Virus record (IMG/VR): IMGVR_UViG_3300043399_000352
Span: 1-45,100 of that record
Length of the DNA stretch: 45,100 nt
From: a virus
Direction: 5' to 3' (one strand)
The translations under genes and the position numbers were made by a program. The notes beneath the pieces were generated by a model that had not been told where the DNA came from, searched no databases, and worked only from the letters and a program-made list of their open reading frames with translations. Below, one piece after another: positions 25,404 through 32,654 of this stretch; position 1 is the stretch's first letter; each line of letters starts with the position of its first letter.

Positions 25404-25729
25404 AGCGTCAGCTCCAGCTGGCGAGCATCCACGATCGGGAACTCGCTGATCACCGCCTGGCCCTTGAGACAGCGCTGCGCATACTCGCAGTGCAGGCAGG
25501 CCTCGCTCAGGTCGGTGCGGTAGATCTTGGGCAGCCGGCCCTTGCTGGCGCGGTGCATCTCGGCGGTGGCCCGCTCGATTGCACCGGCCCGCTCAGCGCT
25601 GGCCGTGCGGTATCCGCCGGCGTACTGGTACAGCATCCCGCGGGTCGTGCCCACGCGCTCGGCCAGGGTTTCCTGCTCCTCGACCGTAGCCGCAGACATC
25701 CATGCCTTCATCGAAGTGATAGTTTTCAT
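25400..25729 (-). CDS. YdaS/Cro-like HTH regulator (109 aa)
   Basis: Residues ~5-60 form a Cro-superfamily helix-turn-helix (AATVEEQETLAERVGTTRGMLYQYAGGYRTAS), similar to YdaS-type antirepressor/Cro proteins. The C-terminal part has Cys pairs (CLHCEYAQRC) that could bind metal. It is divergent from the CI-like gene at 25797, the classic immunity-switch arrangement. The intervening operator overlaps its -10 (TAAAAT). ATG at 25729; an in-frame ATG at 25711 is an alternative. Confidence 0.82.
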   Translation of the reverse strand: MKTITSMKAWMSAATVEEQETLAERVGTTRGMLYQYAGGYRTASAERAGAIERATAEMHRASKGRLPKIYRTDLSEACLHCEYAQRCLKGQAVISEFPIVDARQLELTL

Positions 25730-25735
25730 GTGGCA

Positions 25736-25764
25736 AATTTTAGCAAACAGTACAGGTCTTGCAG
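25736..25764. promoter_or_regulatory. Divergent control region with operator O2
   Basis: The operator TTTAGC-AAAC-AGTACA lies at 25739-25754. On the minus strand its GCTAAA half runs into AT to make a TAAAAT -10 for the YdaS-like gene, with CTGCAA 17 nt upstream as a weak -35. Rightward, TTGCAG (25759-25764) and TACCCT (25783-25788), 18 nt apart, could drive the CI-like gene with an almost leaderless mRNA. Confidence 0.6.
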
Positions 25765-25796
25765 CAAGCAGCTACACCCTGCTACCCTGCCCGGCC

Positions 25797-26225
25797 ATGA
25801 AGACCGTCTATGACGTCCGGCGCGAGAACCTGCGCGCAATGGTCAAGAGCTGGGGCGGGCCGACCAGCCTGGCCAAGAAGCTCGGCCACGCCAATGGCTC
25901 GTACCTGGCGCAGCTGGTGGGGCCCAACCCCCGGCGCGACGTCAGCGAGAAGGTGGCCCGCGAGATCGAAAGCAAGCTGGGCCTGACGCTCGGCTGGATG
26001 GACCAGGAGCACGAAAGGCAGCCCGGCAAGCTCAACGACCAAGCATTAACTGAGGTCGTGCGGGCGGTGGCCACCGTACTTCGTGACGCCGGTCTCAGAC
26101 CGGACCCCGAAACGTATGGGACGCTCGTGCAGCTGGCTTATGACAGAGCGAAGCTCACGGGCCAGGTCGACGAGTCTTACATTCAAAAACTTTCAACTCT
26201 TGTCCGGCGGAGCGGCAAGTCATGA
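25797..26225 (+). CDS. CI-like repressor, short form (142 aa)
   Basis: An N-terminal helix-turn-helix (LRAMVKSWGGPTSLAKKLGHANGSYLAQLVG, residues ~11-45) with the LGLTLGWMD ending typical of phage repressors. The C-terminal ~75 residues are helical and carry no LexA/S24 peptidase domain, so RecA-triggered self-cleavage is not expected. No ribosome site precedes the ATG, in line with leaderless translation known for several CI genes. It is the natural candidate to bind the TGTAGC-N4-GCTACA sites (inference). Confidence 0.82.
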   Translation: MKTVYDVRRENLRAMVKSWGGPTSLAKKLGHANGSYLAQLVGPNPRRDVSEKVAREIESKLGLTLGWMDQEHERQPGKLNDQALTEVVRAVATVLRDAGLRPDPETYGTLVQLAYDRAKLTGQVDESYIQKLSTLVRRSGKS

Positions 26226-26386
26226 TGAACGAAGAGATCAAGCAGCGTATTCAGTACCTGGTCGAGCACGGGGGCATCTGGGATGACCCACTCAACGACC
26301 TGCGCCGGCAGATCCGCCGAGCGATCGCCGTGTCGGCCATCGGCCTGCTGGTGACCTGGGTGCTGGTGGCCACGCTGCACTTCTGA
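26222..26386 (+). CDS. Small membrane protein coupled to the repressor (54 aa)
   Basis: ATGA overlap with the repressor stop. The N-terminal ~30 residues are charged and helical (MMNEEIKQRIQYLVEHGG). Residues ~34-52 form a transmembrane helix (AIAVSAIGLLVTWVLVATL). Being co-transcribed with the repressor suggests a lysogeny-state function such as superinfection exclusion; this is inference. An intrinsic terminator follows 17 nt later. Confidence 0.7.
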   Translation: MMNEEIKQRIQYLVEHGGIWDDPLNDLRRQIRRAIAVSAIGLLVTWVLVATLHF

Positions 26387-26402
26387 TCTGGTGTCTGCGG
26401 CA

Positions 26403-26428
26403 AAAACCCCACGCTTTAGTGGGGTTTT
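26403..26428. terminator. Intrinsic terminator after the repressor operon
   Basis: A perfect 10-bp inverted repeat AAAACCCCAC-GCTTTA-GTGGGGTTTT. The flanking A and T runs make it usable in both directions. It separates the repressor unit from the next promoter. Confidence 0.9.
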
Positions 26429-26430
26429 CT

Positions 26431-26460
26431 TTGCGCCTGCGTTTTAGCAGGTGCTACAAT
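26431..26460 (+). promoter_or_regulatory. Early promoter with operator O3
   Basis: -35 TTGCGC (26431-26436), 18-nt spacer, -10 TACAAT (26455-26460). The operator TTTAGC-AGGT-GCTACA (26443-26458) lies between the boxes and shares bases with the -10, so binding would block RNA polymerase. Confidence 0.82.
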
Positions 26461-26504
26461 GCAGCCTGGCAAACGCCAAACAGAAACAAACCCAGGAGCA
26501 TCAA

Positions 26505-26753
26505 ATGAACAAACGCTACGACGCCCTCCTCGCCGACTGCGCCAAGCTGCGGAGCCGCGACAACCGCAGGGCCATTGACCTGATCATCGACAGCGCCTGT
26601 GACAACGCCAACTACACCATCGACGTCGAGAAGGCCGCCCCCGCCGAGCAGTGGGACAGCCTGTTCGTTGGCAGCATCGGCGGCCTGCTGGCCGGCGGCG
26701 ACTACAACACCAACGTCGTCAAGTTCTTCGCCGCCCGCGGCATCCGCGCCTGA
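26505..26753 (+). CDS. First early gene, unknown (82 aa)
   Basis: ATG at 26505 with a strong CCCAGGAG ribosome site 6 nt upstream. The protein (MNKRYDALLADCAKLRSRDNRR...) is soluble and mixed helical. It has a Gly-rich turn (VGSIGGLLAGGDYNTN) and no recognised domain. As the first gene behind a repressible promoter it would be expressed very early, which makes a host-takeover or anti-defence role worth testing. No function is claimed. Confidence 0.72.
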   Translation: MNKRYDALLADCAKLRSRDNRRAIDLIIDSACDNANYTIDVEKAAPAEQWDSLFVGSIGGLLAGGDYNTNVVKFFAARGIRA

Positions 26754-26766
26754 AAGGAGCCCCATC

Positions 26767-26892
26767 ATGAAACACGACCTCTTCGAGTTCTTCGCCCCAG
26801 GCATGACCTGGGCCCAGCGCGCCTGGCGCGTGGCCGCCCTGGTGGCAGTCGTCGTCGTGCTGCTGGCCGACATCCTGGTGTGGAGGCCATGA
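26767..26892 (+). CDS. Tiny membrane protein (41 aa)
   Basis: MKHDLFEFFAPGMTWAQRAWR, followed by a membrane helix (VAALVAVVVVLLADILVW, residues 22-39). The ATG is preceded by AAAGGAG. Its stop overlaps the next start as ATGA. Single-span inner-membrane peptide, function unknown. Confidence 0.68.
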   Translation: MKHDLFEFFAPGMTWAQRAWRVAALVAVVVVLLADILVWRP

Positions 26893-26996
26893 GCTGGCCC
26901 TTCCCGCCGCCCGGCGGGCCCATCCCCTGGACGCCCGCTCAGAAGCGGGCCTACGACGAAGAGCAGCGCGCCAGCCTTCCGCCGGCGCCGTTTTAA
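26889..26996 (+). CDS. Tiny proline-rich protein (35 aa)
   Basis: MSWPFPPPGGPIPWTPAQKR, then a short charged helix and PPAPF. It starts in ATGA overlap with the membrane peptide gene, the only direct support for translation. Function unknown. Confidence 0.5.
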   Translation: MSWPFPPPGGPIPWTPAQKRAYDEEQRASLPPAPF

Positions 26997-27000
26997 AAAT

Positions 27001-27029
27001 TTGCCCGCCCCTGTAGCAGCCGCTACAAT
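27001..27029 (+). promoter_or_regulatory. Main early promoter with perfect operator O4
   Basis: -35 TTGCCC (27001-27006), 17-nt spacer, -10 TACAAT (27024-27029). The operator TGTAGC-AGCC-GCTACA (27012-27027) is a perfect palindrome overlapping the -10. It stands before the replication operon. Confidence 0.87.
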
Positions 27030-27065
27030 GTAACTTCATCAACCGCTAAAACCGAAAGGAAGCAC

Positions 27066-27560
27066 ATGAGTCTCGAGCAAGCCCTGGCCGACAACACGGC
27101 CGCCATCCGCGAGCTGATCGCCGCGTTTACCAGCGGGCAGGTGGCTGCCCCAAAGCCTGCGCAGGCCCCCGCGCCTGCTGCTGGCCCAGCTACTGCCAAG
27201 GAAAGCGCTGCGCCCAAGAAGACGGCCGCCGACAAAGCCCCTGCTGCAGCATCTGCGGCCAGCGCTGCGCCAGCCTCGACTGCTGCGACCGCACCCCAGG
27301 AGACCGCCTCTGAGGGAAAGCCTGCTGCGGCGGCCTCCGCACCGGCAGCGCCCGCTGCATCGCCTGCCTCATCGAGCGCGCCGGTCGACTACCCGACGCT
27401 GCAGAAAGCCGTGTTCGCGCTGGCCGGCAAGTCGCGTGAAGCAGCTGCTGCAGTGGCCAGCTCGTTTGGCGTGAAGACGTTCAAGGAGCTGGGCCAGGAC
27501 CAGTGGGGCGCCGCGCTCGGCGCCGTGCAGGAAAAGCTCGCGGAGCTGGAGAACGTTTGA
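27066..27560 (+). CDS. Ala-rich protein with helical ends (164 aa)
   Basis: An N-terminal helix (MSLEQALADNTAAIRELIAAFTSG) leads into a ~75-residue disordered Ala/Pro/Lys linker and then a folded C-terminal part (YPTLQKAVFALAGKSREAAAAVASSFGVKTFKELG). Similar proteins lie just before DUF2800/DUF2815 genes in other phages. A role as a partner of the nuclease or ssDNA-binding protein is plausible but unproven. Its stop overlaps the next ATG as TGATG. AAAGGAAG precedes the ATG. Confidence 0.78.
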   Translation: MSLEQALADNTAAIRELIAAFTSGQVAAPKPAQAPAPAAGPATAKESAAPKKTAADKAPAAASAASAAPASTAATAPQETASEGKPAAAASAPAAPAASPASSSAPVDYPTLQKAVFALAGKSREAAAAVASSFGVKTFKELGQDQWGAALGAVQEKLAELENV

Positions 27561-28864
27561 TGACCGCCGCTCACTCGTACTGGTCCGCCAGCAAGTTCGA
27601 GTCGATCATGCTGTGCCCCGGCAAGATCGTGCTCGAAGACGGCGCGCCGGATGACACCAACGCCTACGCCGCCGAGGGCACGGCCGCGCACCAGGTGCTG
27701 ACCTGGGCGCTGCAGGAGGACCGCCCTGCCGGCGCCTACATCGGCCGCATGGTGCACTTGAACGCCGCCGGCAAGCCATGCGACCCAGACGCCGCCCAAT
27801 ATCGGTTCGAGGTCGACCAGGACATGGCCGACCACGTCCAGACGTGCATCGACTACTGCCGCGACCTGCAAGGCGACGACGGCGTGCTGTTCGCCGACAT
27901 CCGCGTGAACTACAGCACCTACCTGGGCGTCGAGCATGACACCGCGTGGGGCACTGCTGACGTGATCATCGCCCGCGGCAACGAGCTCATCGTGGTCGAC
28001 TTCAAGTACGGCCGCGGTGTCGAGGTCGACGCCGAGCGCAACCCGCAGATGTCGCTGTACGGTCTCGGCGCGCTGCAGGCCTACCAGGGCCTGGTGGCCG
28101 ACTTCGAGCGCGTGCGCCTGGCCATCAGCCAGCCCCGCGTGAAGGCTGCGCCCAGCGAGTGGGACTGCACCGTTGACGAGCTCGAGGCCTGGGGCCGGTC
28201 GACTGCGCGCAGCGCGGTGGCCACCTGCGCCAACGCATCCCGCGAAGCCGGCAACATCACCGACGGCTTATGGGCCGAGCTGTTCCTGTCGCCCGGCGAG
28301 AAGCAGTGCAAGTTCTGCAAGGCCAAAGCTACCTGCCCGGCGCTTCGCAACGAGGTGAGTTCCACCGCGTTCGACATTACGCCGGCCAGTCCGGACGATT
28401 TTGCCGAAGCCGTTTTGCCGTTCAGCGGCTACGACCACACCGACGTTGCGTGGCTGTCGGCCGCCCTGTCCCAAGTGGACCTGATCGAGGACTGGTGCAA
28501 GGCGATCCGCGCCGAGGCCGAGCGCCGCCTGCTGGCCGGTGACAAGGTTCCAGGCTTCAAGGTCGTCGCCGGCAAGAAAGGCGCGCGCCAGTGGGTCGAC
28601 GCCAAGGCCGCCGAGGAAGCGCTCAAGAGCTACCGCCTGAAGGTCGAGGAAATGTACGACCTCAAACTGATCAGCCCGACCAGCGCCGAGAAGCTGCACA
28701 AGGCCGGCGCGATCGGCCCGCGTCAATGGCCGAAGCTGCAGGGCCTGATCAGCCAGTCCGAGGGCAAGCCCCATGTGGCGCCCGAATCCGATTCACGCCC
28801 GGCCCTGGTGGTCACGCCGGTCGCTGATGATTTCACCGACGTGACCGCCGAAGACTTTGCATGA
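27560..28864 (+). CDS. DUF2800 family protein, RecB/Cas4-like nuclease (434 aa)
   Basis: Starts with SYWSASKFESIMLCPG, as expected for DUF2800. EGTAAHQVL supplies a conserved His. TADVIIARGNELIVVDFKYGRG matches the PD-(D/E)XK core (D...DxK). A C-terminal CKFCKAKATCP cluster plus the upstream Cys resembles the Fe-S site of Cas4/AddB-like nucleases. Likely a phage recombination or replication exonuclease acting with the DUF2815 ssDNA-binding protein. Activity is inferred from motifs. Confidence 0.85.
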   Translation: MTAAHSYWSASKFESIMLCPGKIVLEDGAPDDTNAYAAEGTAAHQVLTWALQEDRPAGAYIGRMVHLNAAGKPCDPDAAQYRFEVDQDMADHVQTCIDYCRDLQGDDGVLFADIRVNYSTYLGVEHDTAWGTADVIIARGNELIVVDFKYGRGVEVDAERNPQMSLYGLGALQAYQGLVADFERVRLAISQPRVKAAPSEWDCTVDELEAWGRSTARSAVATCANASREAGNITDGLWAELFLSPGEKQCKFCKAKATCPALRNEVSSTAFDITPASPDDFAEAVLPFSGYDHTDVAWLSAALSQVDLIEDWCKAIRAEAERRLLAGDKVPGFKVVAGKKGARQWVDAKAAEEALKSYRLKVEEMYDLKLISPTSAEKLHKAGAIGPRQWPKLQGLISQSEGKPHVAPESDSRPALVVTPVADDFTDVTAEDFA

Positions 28865-29118
28865 AAGAACTGACCATGACTGAAGCAACACAACGAGAGA
28901 TGACCTTCGGCGAGAAAGCCGTCGGCCTGACCTTCAACCCCAGCGGAGACCCAACGGTCGAAGCGATCAAACGTAAATGCGCGGACCTGATCGACGAGAT
29001 CCATGAGCTCCGCACGAACCAGCCAAACGGCGAGATCGCCCGCATGGCCTCAATCGCCATCACCGAGATCCAGACAGGCCAAATGTGGGCCGTCAAGGCC
29101 GCCACCTGGAAATTTTGA
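28861..29118 (+). CDS. Acb2/Tad1-like hairpin protein, candidate anti-CBASS/Thoeris sponge (85 aa)
   Basis: Two helices separated by a turn. The pattern AVGLTFNPSGD...VEAIKRKCADLIDEI...RMASIAITEIQTGQMWAVKAATW is what I recall for phage proteins annotated as Acb2/Tad1-domain. Characterised members sequester the cyclic nucleotides used by CBASS and Thoeris defences. The first ATG (28861) overlaps the previous stop as ATGA; an ATG at 28876 may be the real start. The family call is from memory and needs a profile search. Confidence 0.68.
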   Translation: MKELTMTEATQREMTFGEKAVGLTFNPSGDPTVEAIKRKCADLIDEIHELRTNQPNGEIARMASIAITEIQTGQMWAVKAATWKF

Positions 29119-29129
29119 AAGGACTGACC

Positions 29130-29336
29130 ATGATCGACAGCAAATTTAACGACCCCCGCGACATCACCGTGGGCCGTGGCCGAATCATCTACGCCAGGGC
29201 CACCGTGGATTTCAACGGCAACAAGCACCCCGAAGGCTGGGTGCTGCCTGGTGGCCAGCGCACGCGCTCGCGTGAAATCGCTGAGACCGTCGCCCACAAC
29301 ATTGACCAGATCACCGCAGCTCGCTCCATCAACTGA
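29130..29336 (+). CDS. Small protein, unknown (68 aa)
   Basis: MIDSKFNDPRDITVGRGRII, a beta-rich centre (YARATVDFNGNKHPEGWVLPGG) and a C-terminal helix. AAAGGA precedes the ATG. It lies between the Acb2-like and ssDNA-binding genes. It is a compact soluble protein with no recognised domain and may belong to the same accessory or anti-defence group. No function claimed. Confidence 0.72.
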   Translation: MIDSKFNDPRDITVGRGRIIYARATVDFNGNKHPEGWVLPGGQRTRSREIAETVAHNIDQITAARSIN

Positions 29337-29349
29337 AAGGACCACCAAC

Positions 29350-29925
29350 ATGTCTACCAACCAACCCATCGGCCGCATCCTGCTCAAAGACGTGCGCCTT
29401 GCATTCCCCAACCTCTGGGAGCCCACCACCGTCAACGGTGAGGGCAAGCCCCGCTACAGCGCCACGCTGCTGATGGCGCAGGACCACCCGCAGGTCGAGG
29501 AGATCAAGCGCAAGATCGAGTCGATCGCCAAGGACAAGTGGCGCGACAAGGCCGCCTCGATCCTGGCCGGCCTGTACAAGACCGACAAGGTTGCGCTGCA
29601 CGACGGCGACACCAAGGCCCAGTACGACGGCTTCTCCGGCAACCTGTTCGTGGCCAGCGCCGCGCAGGAGAACGCCGCGCCGACCGTGGTTGACCGCGAT
29701 CGCTCGCCCCTGAGCCAGCGCAGCGGCCGGCCCTACGCCGGGTGCTACGTCAACGCGAGCCTGGAGTTCTGGGCCCAGGACAACGCCTACGGCAAGCGCA
29801 TCAACTGCACGCTGCGCGGCATCCAGTTCTACGCCGACGGCGACAGCTTTAGCGCTGGCCGCCCTGCGGACTCTGACGAGTTCGAGGACGTGAGCGCCGG
29901 CGCCGACGCGGAAGACTTCGCATAA
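29350..29925 (+). CDS. DUF2815 ssDNA-binding protein (191 aa)
   Basis: Begins PIGRILLKDVRLAFPNLWEP, the hallmark of DUF2815, an OB-fold family related in role to T7 gp2.5. GKPRYSATLLM and the acidic C-terminus (SDEFEDVSAGADAEDFA) fit a single-strand binder that recruits partners by its tail. It is paired with the DUF2800 protein as in many phages. The ribosome site is GAAAGGA. Confidence 0.88.
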   Translation: MSTNQPIGRILLKDVRLAFPNLWEPTTVNGEGKPRYSATLLMAQDHPQVEEIKRKIESIAKDKWRDKAASILAGLYKTDKVALHDGDTKAQYDGFSGNLFVASAAQENAAPTVVDRDRSPLSQRSGRPYAGCYVNASLEFWAQDNAYGKRINCTLRGIQFYADGDSFSAGRPADSDEFEDVSAGADAEDFA

Positions 29926-30074
29926 ACGGGGGGCCCTACCTCCTCCCCGGGTTGACCGCCCGGTAACAAAGCCAGATGGTTAATCGAGCTGCTCCCGTGG
30001 AAATGTTAGCAACTCGAGGTGCGCACACCGGTGGGCCCGTAACCATGAGCCGGCAATCTGGCGCAGGTTTGACA
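29926..30074 (+). ncRNA. Candidate structured RNA upstream of DNA polymerase
   Basis: There is no gene here. The RNA can form several exact stems. P0 pairs 29951-29957 with 29962-29967, with one bulge. P1 pairs GCCAGAT (29971-29977) with ATCTGGC (30056-30062). P2 pairs ATGGTTA (29976-29982) with TAACCAT (30040-30046), sharing two bases with P1. P3 pairs TCGAG-C-TGCT (29984-29993) with AGCA-A-CTCGA (30008-30017). P4 is GGTG-CGCA-CACC (30018-30029). P2, P3 and P4 meet in a junction. An intrinsic terminator follows directly. No known riboswitch class was recognised. Confidence 0.5.
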
Positions 30075-30097
30075 CCCCGGAAAGACGGGGCCTTTTT
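30075..30097 (+). terminator. Intrinsic terminator/attenuator before DNA polymerase
   Basis: CCCCG-GAAAGA-CGGGG followed by CC and five T. It stands 14 nt before the polymerase ATG, inside the early operon, so it must be read through or regulated for the polymerase and the ten genes behind it to be expressed. Confidence 0.8.
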
Positions 30098-30110
30098 ACG
30101 AAAGCACGCG

Positions 30111-32222
30111 ATGACGATACTTTGGTTTGACTGCGAAACGTACAGCGAATGCGACCTTAAGACCGCAGGCACGCACCGCTACGCCGAGCACGAGTCCACC
30201 GAGATCACGGTCGCCCAGTGGGCGATCGACGACGGCGAGCCGCAGGTCGTTGACTGTAGCCACATCGGCCCCCCTCCGGCGGACCACGACGACATCCCGC
30301 ACGAACTGTTCATGCTGCTGCACCGGGCGCGGTTCTACGACGACATCACCGTCGTCGCGCACAACAGCATGTTCGACCGCACCCTGCTGCGCCACTGCTG
30401 GGGCATCGACGTGCCGGTCGAACGCTGGCAGGACACGATGATCAAGGCCATGAGCCACGGCCTGCCTGGCTCGCTCGACAAGATCGGCCAGATCGTCGGC
30501 CTCGAGGACGACCAGGCCAAGGACAAGCGCGGGCGCGAGCTGATCCAGCTCTTTTGCAAACCGCGGCCCAAGGGCAGCAAGCTGCGCCGGGCCACCCGCG
30601 AGACGCACCCCAAGGAGTGGGCCGAGTTCCTCGAGTACAGCCGCCAGGACATCGTGGCCATGCGCGCCATCGACCAGCGCCTGCCGAGCTGGAACTACCG
30701 CGCCGGCCACGCCGAGCTCGAGCTCTGGCACCTGGACCAGCGCATCAACGACCGCGGCGTGGCCGTGGACGTGCAGCTCGCTGAGGCCGCTATCGACGCG
30801 GTGGCGCGCGAGCAAAAGCGCCTGAAGGCCGAAGTCGTCGAGGCCACCGACGGCCTGGTCACCAACGTAAGCCGGCGCGACGCGCTGCTTGCCTTCATCT
30901 GCGCGGAGTACGGCGTCGACCTGCCGGACCTCAAGGCCGACACGCTGCGCCGGCGCGTCGAGGACCCGGCCCTGCCCGAGGGCGTGCGCCTGCTGCTGGC
31001 CCTGCGACTCGAAGGCACGAAGACCAGCACCGCCAAGTACAAGGCCCTGGTCACCGCCACGAGCGCCGACGGCCGCCTGCGCAACACGCTACAGTTTGCC
31101 GGCGCCACCCGCACCGCTCGCTGGGCCGGCCGCATCTTCCAGCCGCAGAACATGCCAAGGCCTGACATGAAGCAGGCCGACATCGACGCAGGCATAGAGG
31201 CGCTCAAGGCCGGCTGCGCGGATCTGTTTTTCACCAACGTCATGCAGCTGACCGCCAACACCGTGCGCGGCTGCATCGTGGCGCCGCCCGGCAAGAAGCT
31301 CGTCATCGCCGACCTGTCCAACATCGAGGGCCGGGGCCTGGCTTTCCTGGCCGGCGAGCGCTGGAAGCTCAAGGCCTTCGCCGACTTCGACCAGGGCACC
31401 GGCGAGGACCTGTACAAGGTGGCGTACGGCCGCTCGTTCAACATCGACCCCAAGGACGCGGTCGGCCAGAAGCGCCAGATCGGCAAGGTGATGGAGCTGG
31501 GCCTGGGCTACGAGGGTGGCGTCGCCGCCTTCCTGACATTCGCCGCGGTCTACAACATGGACCTCGAGGAGCTGGCTAAGGCGGTCTGGGACACGGCCTC
31601 ACGCGAGGCGCTCGAGAACGCGCTCGGCATGTGGAAGTGGGCCACCGAGAAGAAGCGCACGCTGGGCCTGAGCCAGCAGGTCTACGTCGCCTGCGAGGTG
31701 CTCAAGCGCGCTTGGCGCGATGCGCACCCCAACACCACCGCACTGTGGGCCGCAGCTGGCGACAGTGTGCGAGCTGCGATCGCCAACCCCGGCCAGTCGT
31801 TTGCGATCGGCCCGCACCTGAAAGCCCGCGTCGACGGCAAGTGGCTGCGCATCCGGCTGCCCAGCGGCCGCTACCTCTGCTACATCAACCCGGCCGTCGA
31901 CGAGGACGGCAGCATCACCTACTTCGGCGTGAACCAGTACACGCGCCAGTGGGGACGCATCAAAACCTACGGCGGCAAGCTGATCGAGAACGCGACCCAG
32001 GCCTTCGCTCGCGACATCCTGGGTCACAACATGCCAGCCATTGAGCGCGAAGGGTTCGAGATCGTGCTGTCGGTGCACGACGAACTGCTCACCGAAACCC
32101 CCGACGAGCCAGGCTACAGCGTCGATCGGCTCGCCGGGATGATGGCCACCGCACCAGCCTGGGCGCGTGGCATTCCGCTGGCCGCGGCCGGCTTTGAGAC
32201 AACCCGCTACAGAAAGGACTGA
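30111..32222 (+). CDS. Family A DNA polymerase with 3'-5' exonuclease (703 aa)
   Basis: The start MTILWFDCETYSE places the exonuclease motif I acids at D7 and E9. Motif A is KLVIADLSNIEGRGL (D401). Motif B lies around KRQIGKVMELGLGYEGG (K454). Motif C is VLSVHDELL (H656-D657-E658). It lacks a 5' nuclease domain, as T7-type phage enzymes do. An in-frame start at 29976 would add 45 residues translated from the structured RNA and terminator, so the ATG at 30111 is preferred. It is the replicative enzyme. Confidence 0.93.
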   Translation: MTILWFDCETYSECDLKTAGTHRYAEHESTEITVAQWAIDDGEPQVVDCSHIGPPPADHDDIPHELFMLLHRARFYDDITVVAHNSMFDRTLLRHCWGIDVPVERWQDTMIKAMSHGLPGSLDKIGQIVGLEDDQAKDKRGRELIQLFCKPRPKGSKLRRATRETHPKEWAEFLEYSRQDIVAMRAIDQRLPSWNYRAGHAELELWHLDQRINDRGVAVDVQLAEAAIDAVAREQKRLKAEVVEATDGLVTNVSRRDALLAFICAEYGVDLPDLKADTLRRRVEDPALPEGVRLLLALRLEGTKTSTAKYKALVTATSADGRLRNTLQFAGATRTARWAGRIFQPQNMPRPDMKQADIDAGIEALKAGCADLFFTNVMQLTANTVRGCIVAPPGKKLVIADLSNIEGRGLAFLAGERWKLKAFADFDQGTGEDLYKVAYGRSFNIDPKDAVGQKRQIGKVMELGLGYEGGVAAFLTFAAVYNMDLEELAKAVWDTASREALENALGMWKWATEKKRTLGLSQQVYVACEVLKRAWRDAHPNTTALWAAAGDSVRAAIANPGQSFAIGPHLKARVDGKWLRIRLPSGRYLCYINPAVDEDGSITYFGVNQYTRQWGRIKTYGGKLIENATQAFARDILGHNMPAIEREGFEIVLSVHDELLTETPDEPGYSVDRLAGMMATAPAWARGIPLAAAGFETTRYRKD

Positions 32223-32223
32223 C

Positions 32224-32379
32224 ATGAAGGTCAACGTGCTGCGCCATGTGCGCCAACTATTCAACGTGCCCTACGTGCCGAAGCACGTAAACCGGCACAA
32301 CCAGCGGGCCTGGGTGCGAAGCGTGCGCAACCTTGGCGACAAGTGGCTCCTGGCCAAGAAAGTCGAGCGTCGGGCATGA
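32224..32379 (+). CDS. Small basic protein (51 aa)
   Basis: MKVNVLRHVRQLFNVPYVPK followed by a His/Asn/Arg-rich helix. Net charge strongly positive, so nucleic-acid binding is possible. AAAGGA precedes the ATG, and its stop overlaps the next start as ATGA. Unknown function. Confidence 0.7.
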   Translation: MKVNVLRHVRQLFNVPYVPKHVNRHNQRAWVRSVRNLGDKWLLAKKVERRA

Positions 32380-32654
32380 GCGACCACAACAGCGACTTCC
32401 CGTCCCGCGTGGCCAATATCGGCCAGCGTATGCCGGCTGCTGAGCCCCTGCCGCCTTCAAGCTGGCGCGACCGCCTCGAGTACGCGGCCTGGGCTGCACT
32501 GTTCATAGTGACGTCGCTGCTGATGCTGGCGACCCTGGCGCTGGCCATGATGCTGAGCTCCGGGCCCCGCCGGATCGACTGCACCTGGGCCGAGATCAGC
32601 CCCGACTTTACGCCGGCCATGCGCGAGGCGTGCCGAAAGGCCAGCCGTGCGTGA
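32376..32654 (+). CDS. Small membrane protein (92 aa)
   Basis: A soluble N-terminus of ~35 residues, one membrane helix (AAWAALFIVTSLLMLATLALAMML, ~37-60), then a C-terminal part with Cys residues (IDCTWAEISPDFTPAMREACR). The layout suggests one inner-membrane span. Coupled by ATGA upstream; it overlaps the nuclease gene by 8 nt. Function unknown. Confidence 0.72.
   Translation: MSDHNSDFPSRVANIGQRMPAAEPLPPSSWRDRLEYAAWAALFIVTSLLMLATLALAMMLSSGPRRIDCTWAEISPDFTPAMREACRKASRA

Noticed and set aside
29976-30110. 45-residue N-terminal extension of the DNA polymerase
   Set aside because: It would be translated from the structured RNA and terminator hairpin, while the exonuclease domain begins cleanly at MTILWFDCET.
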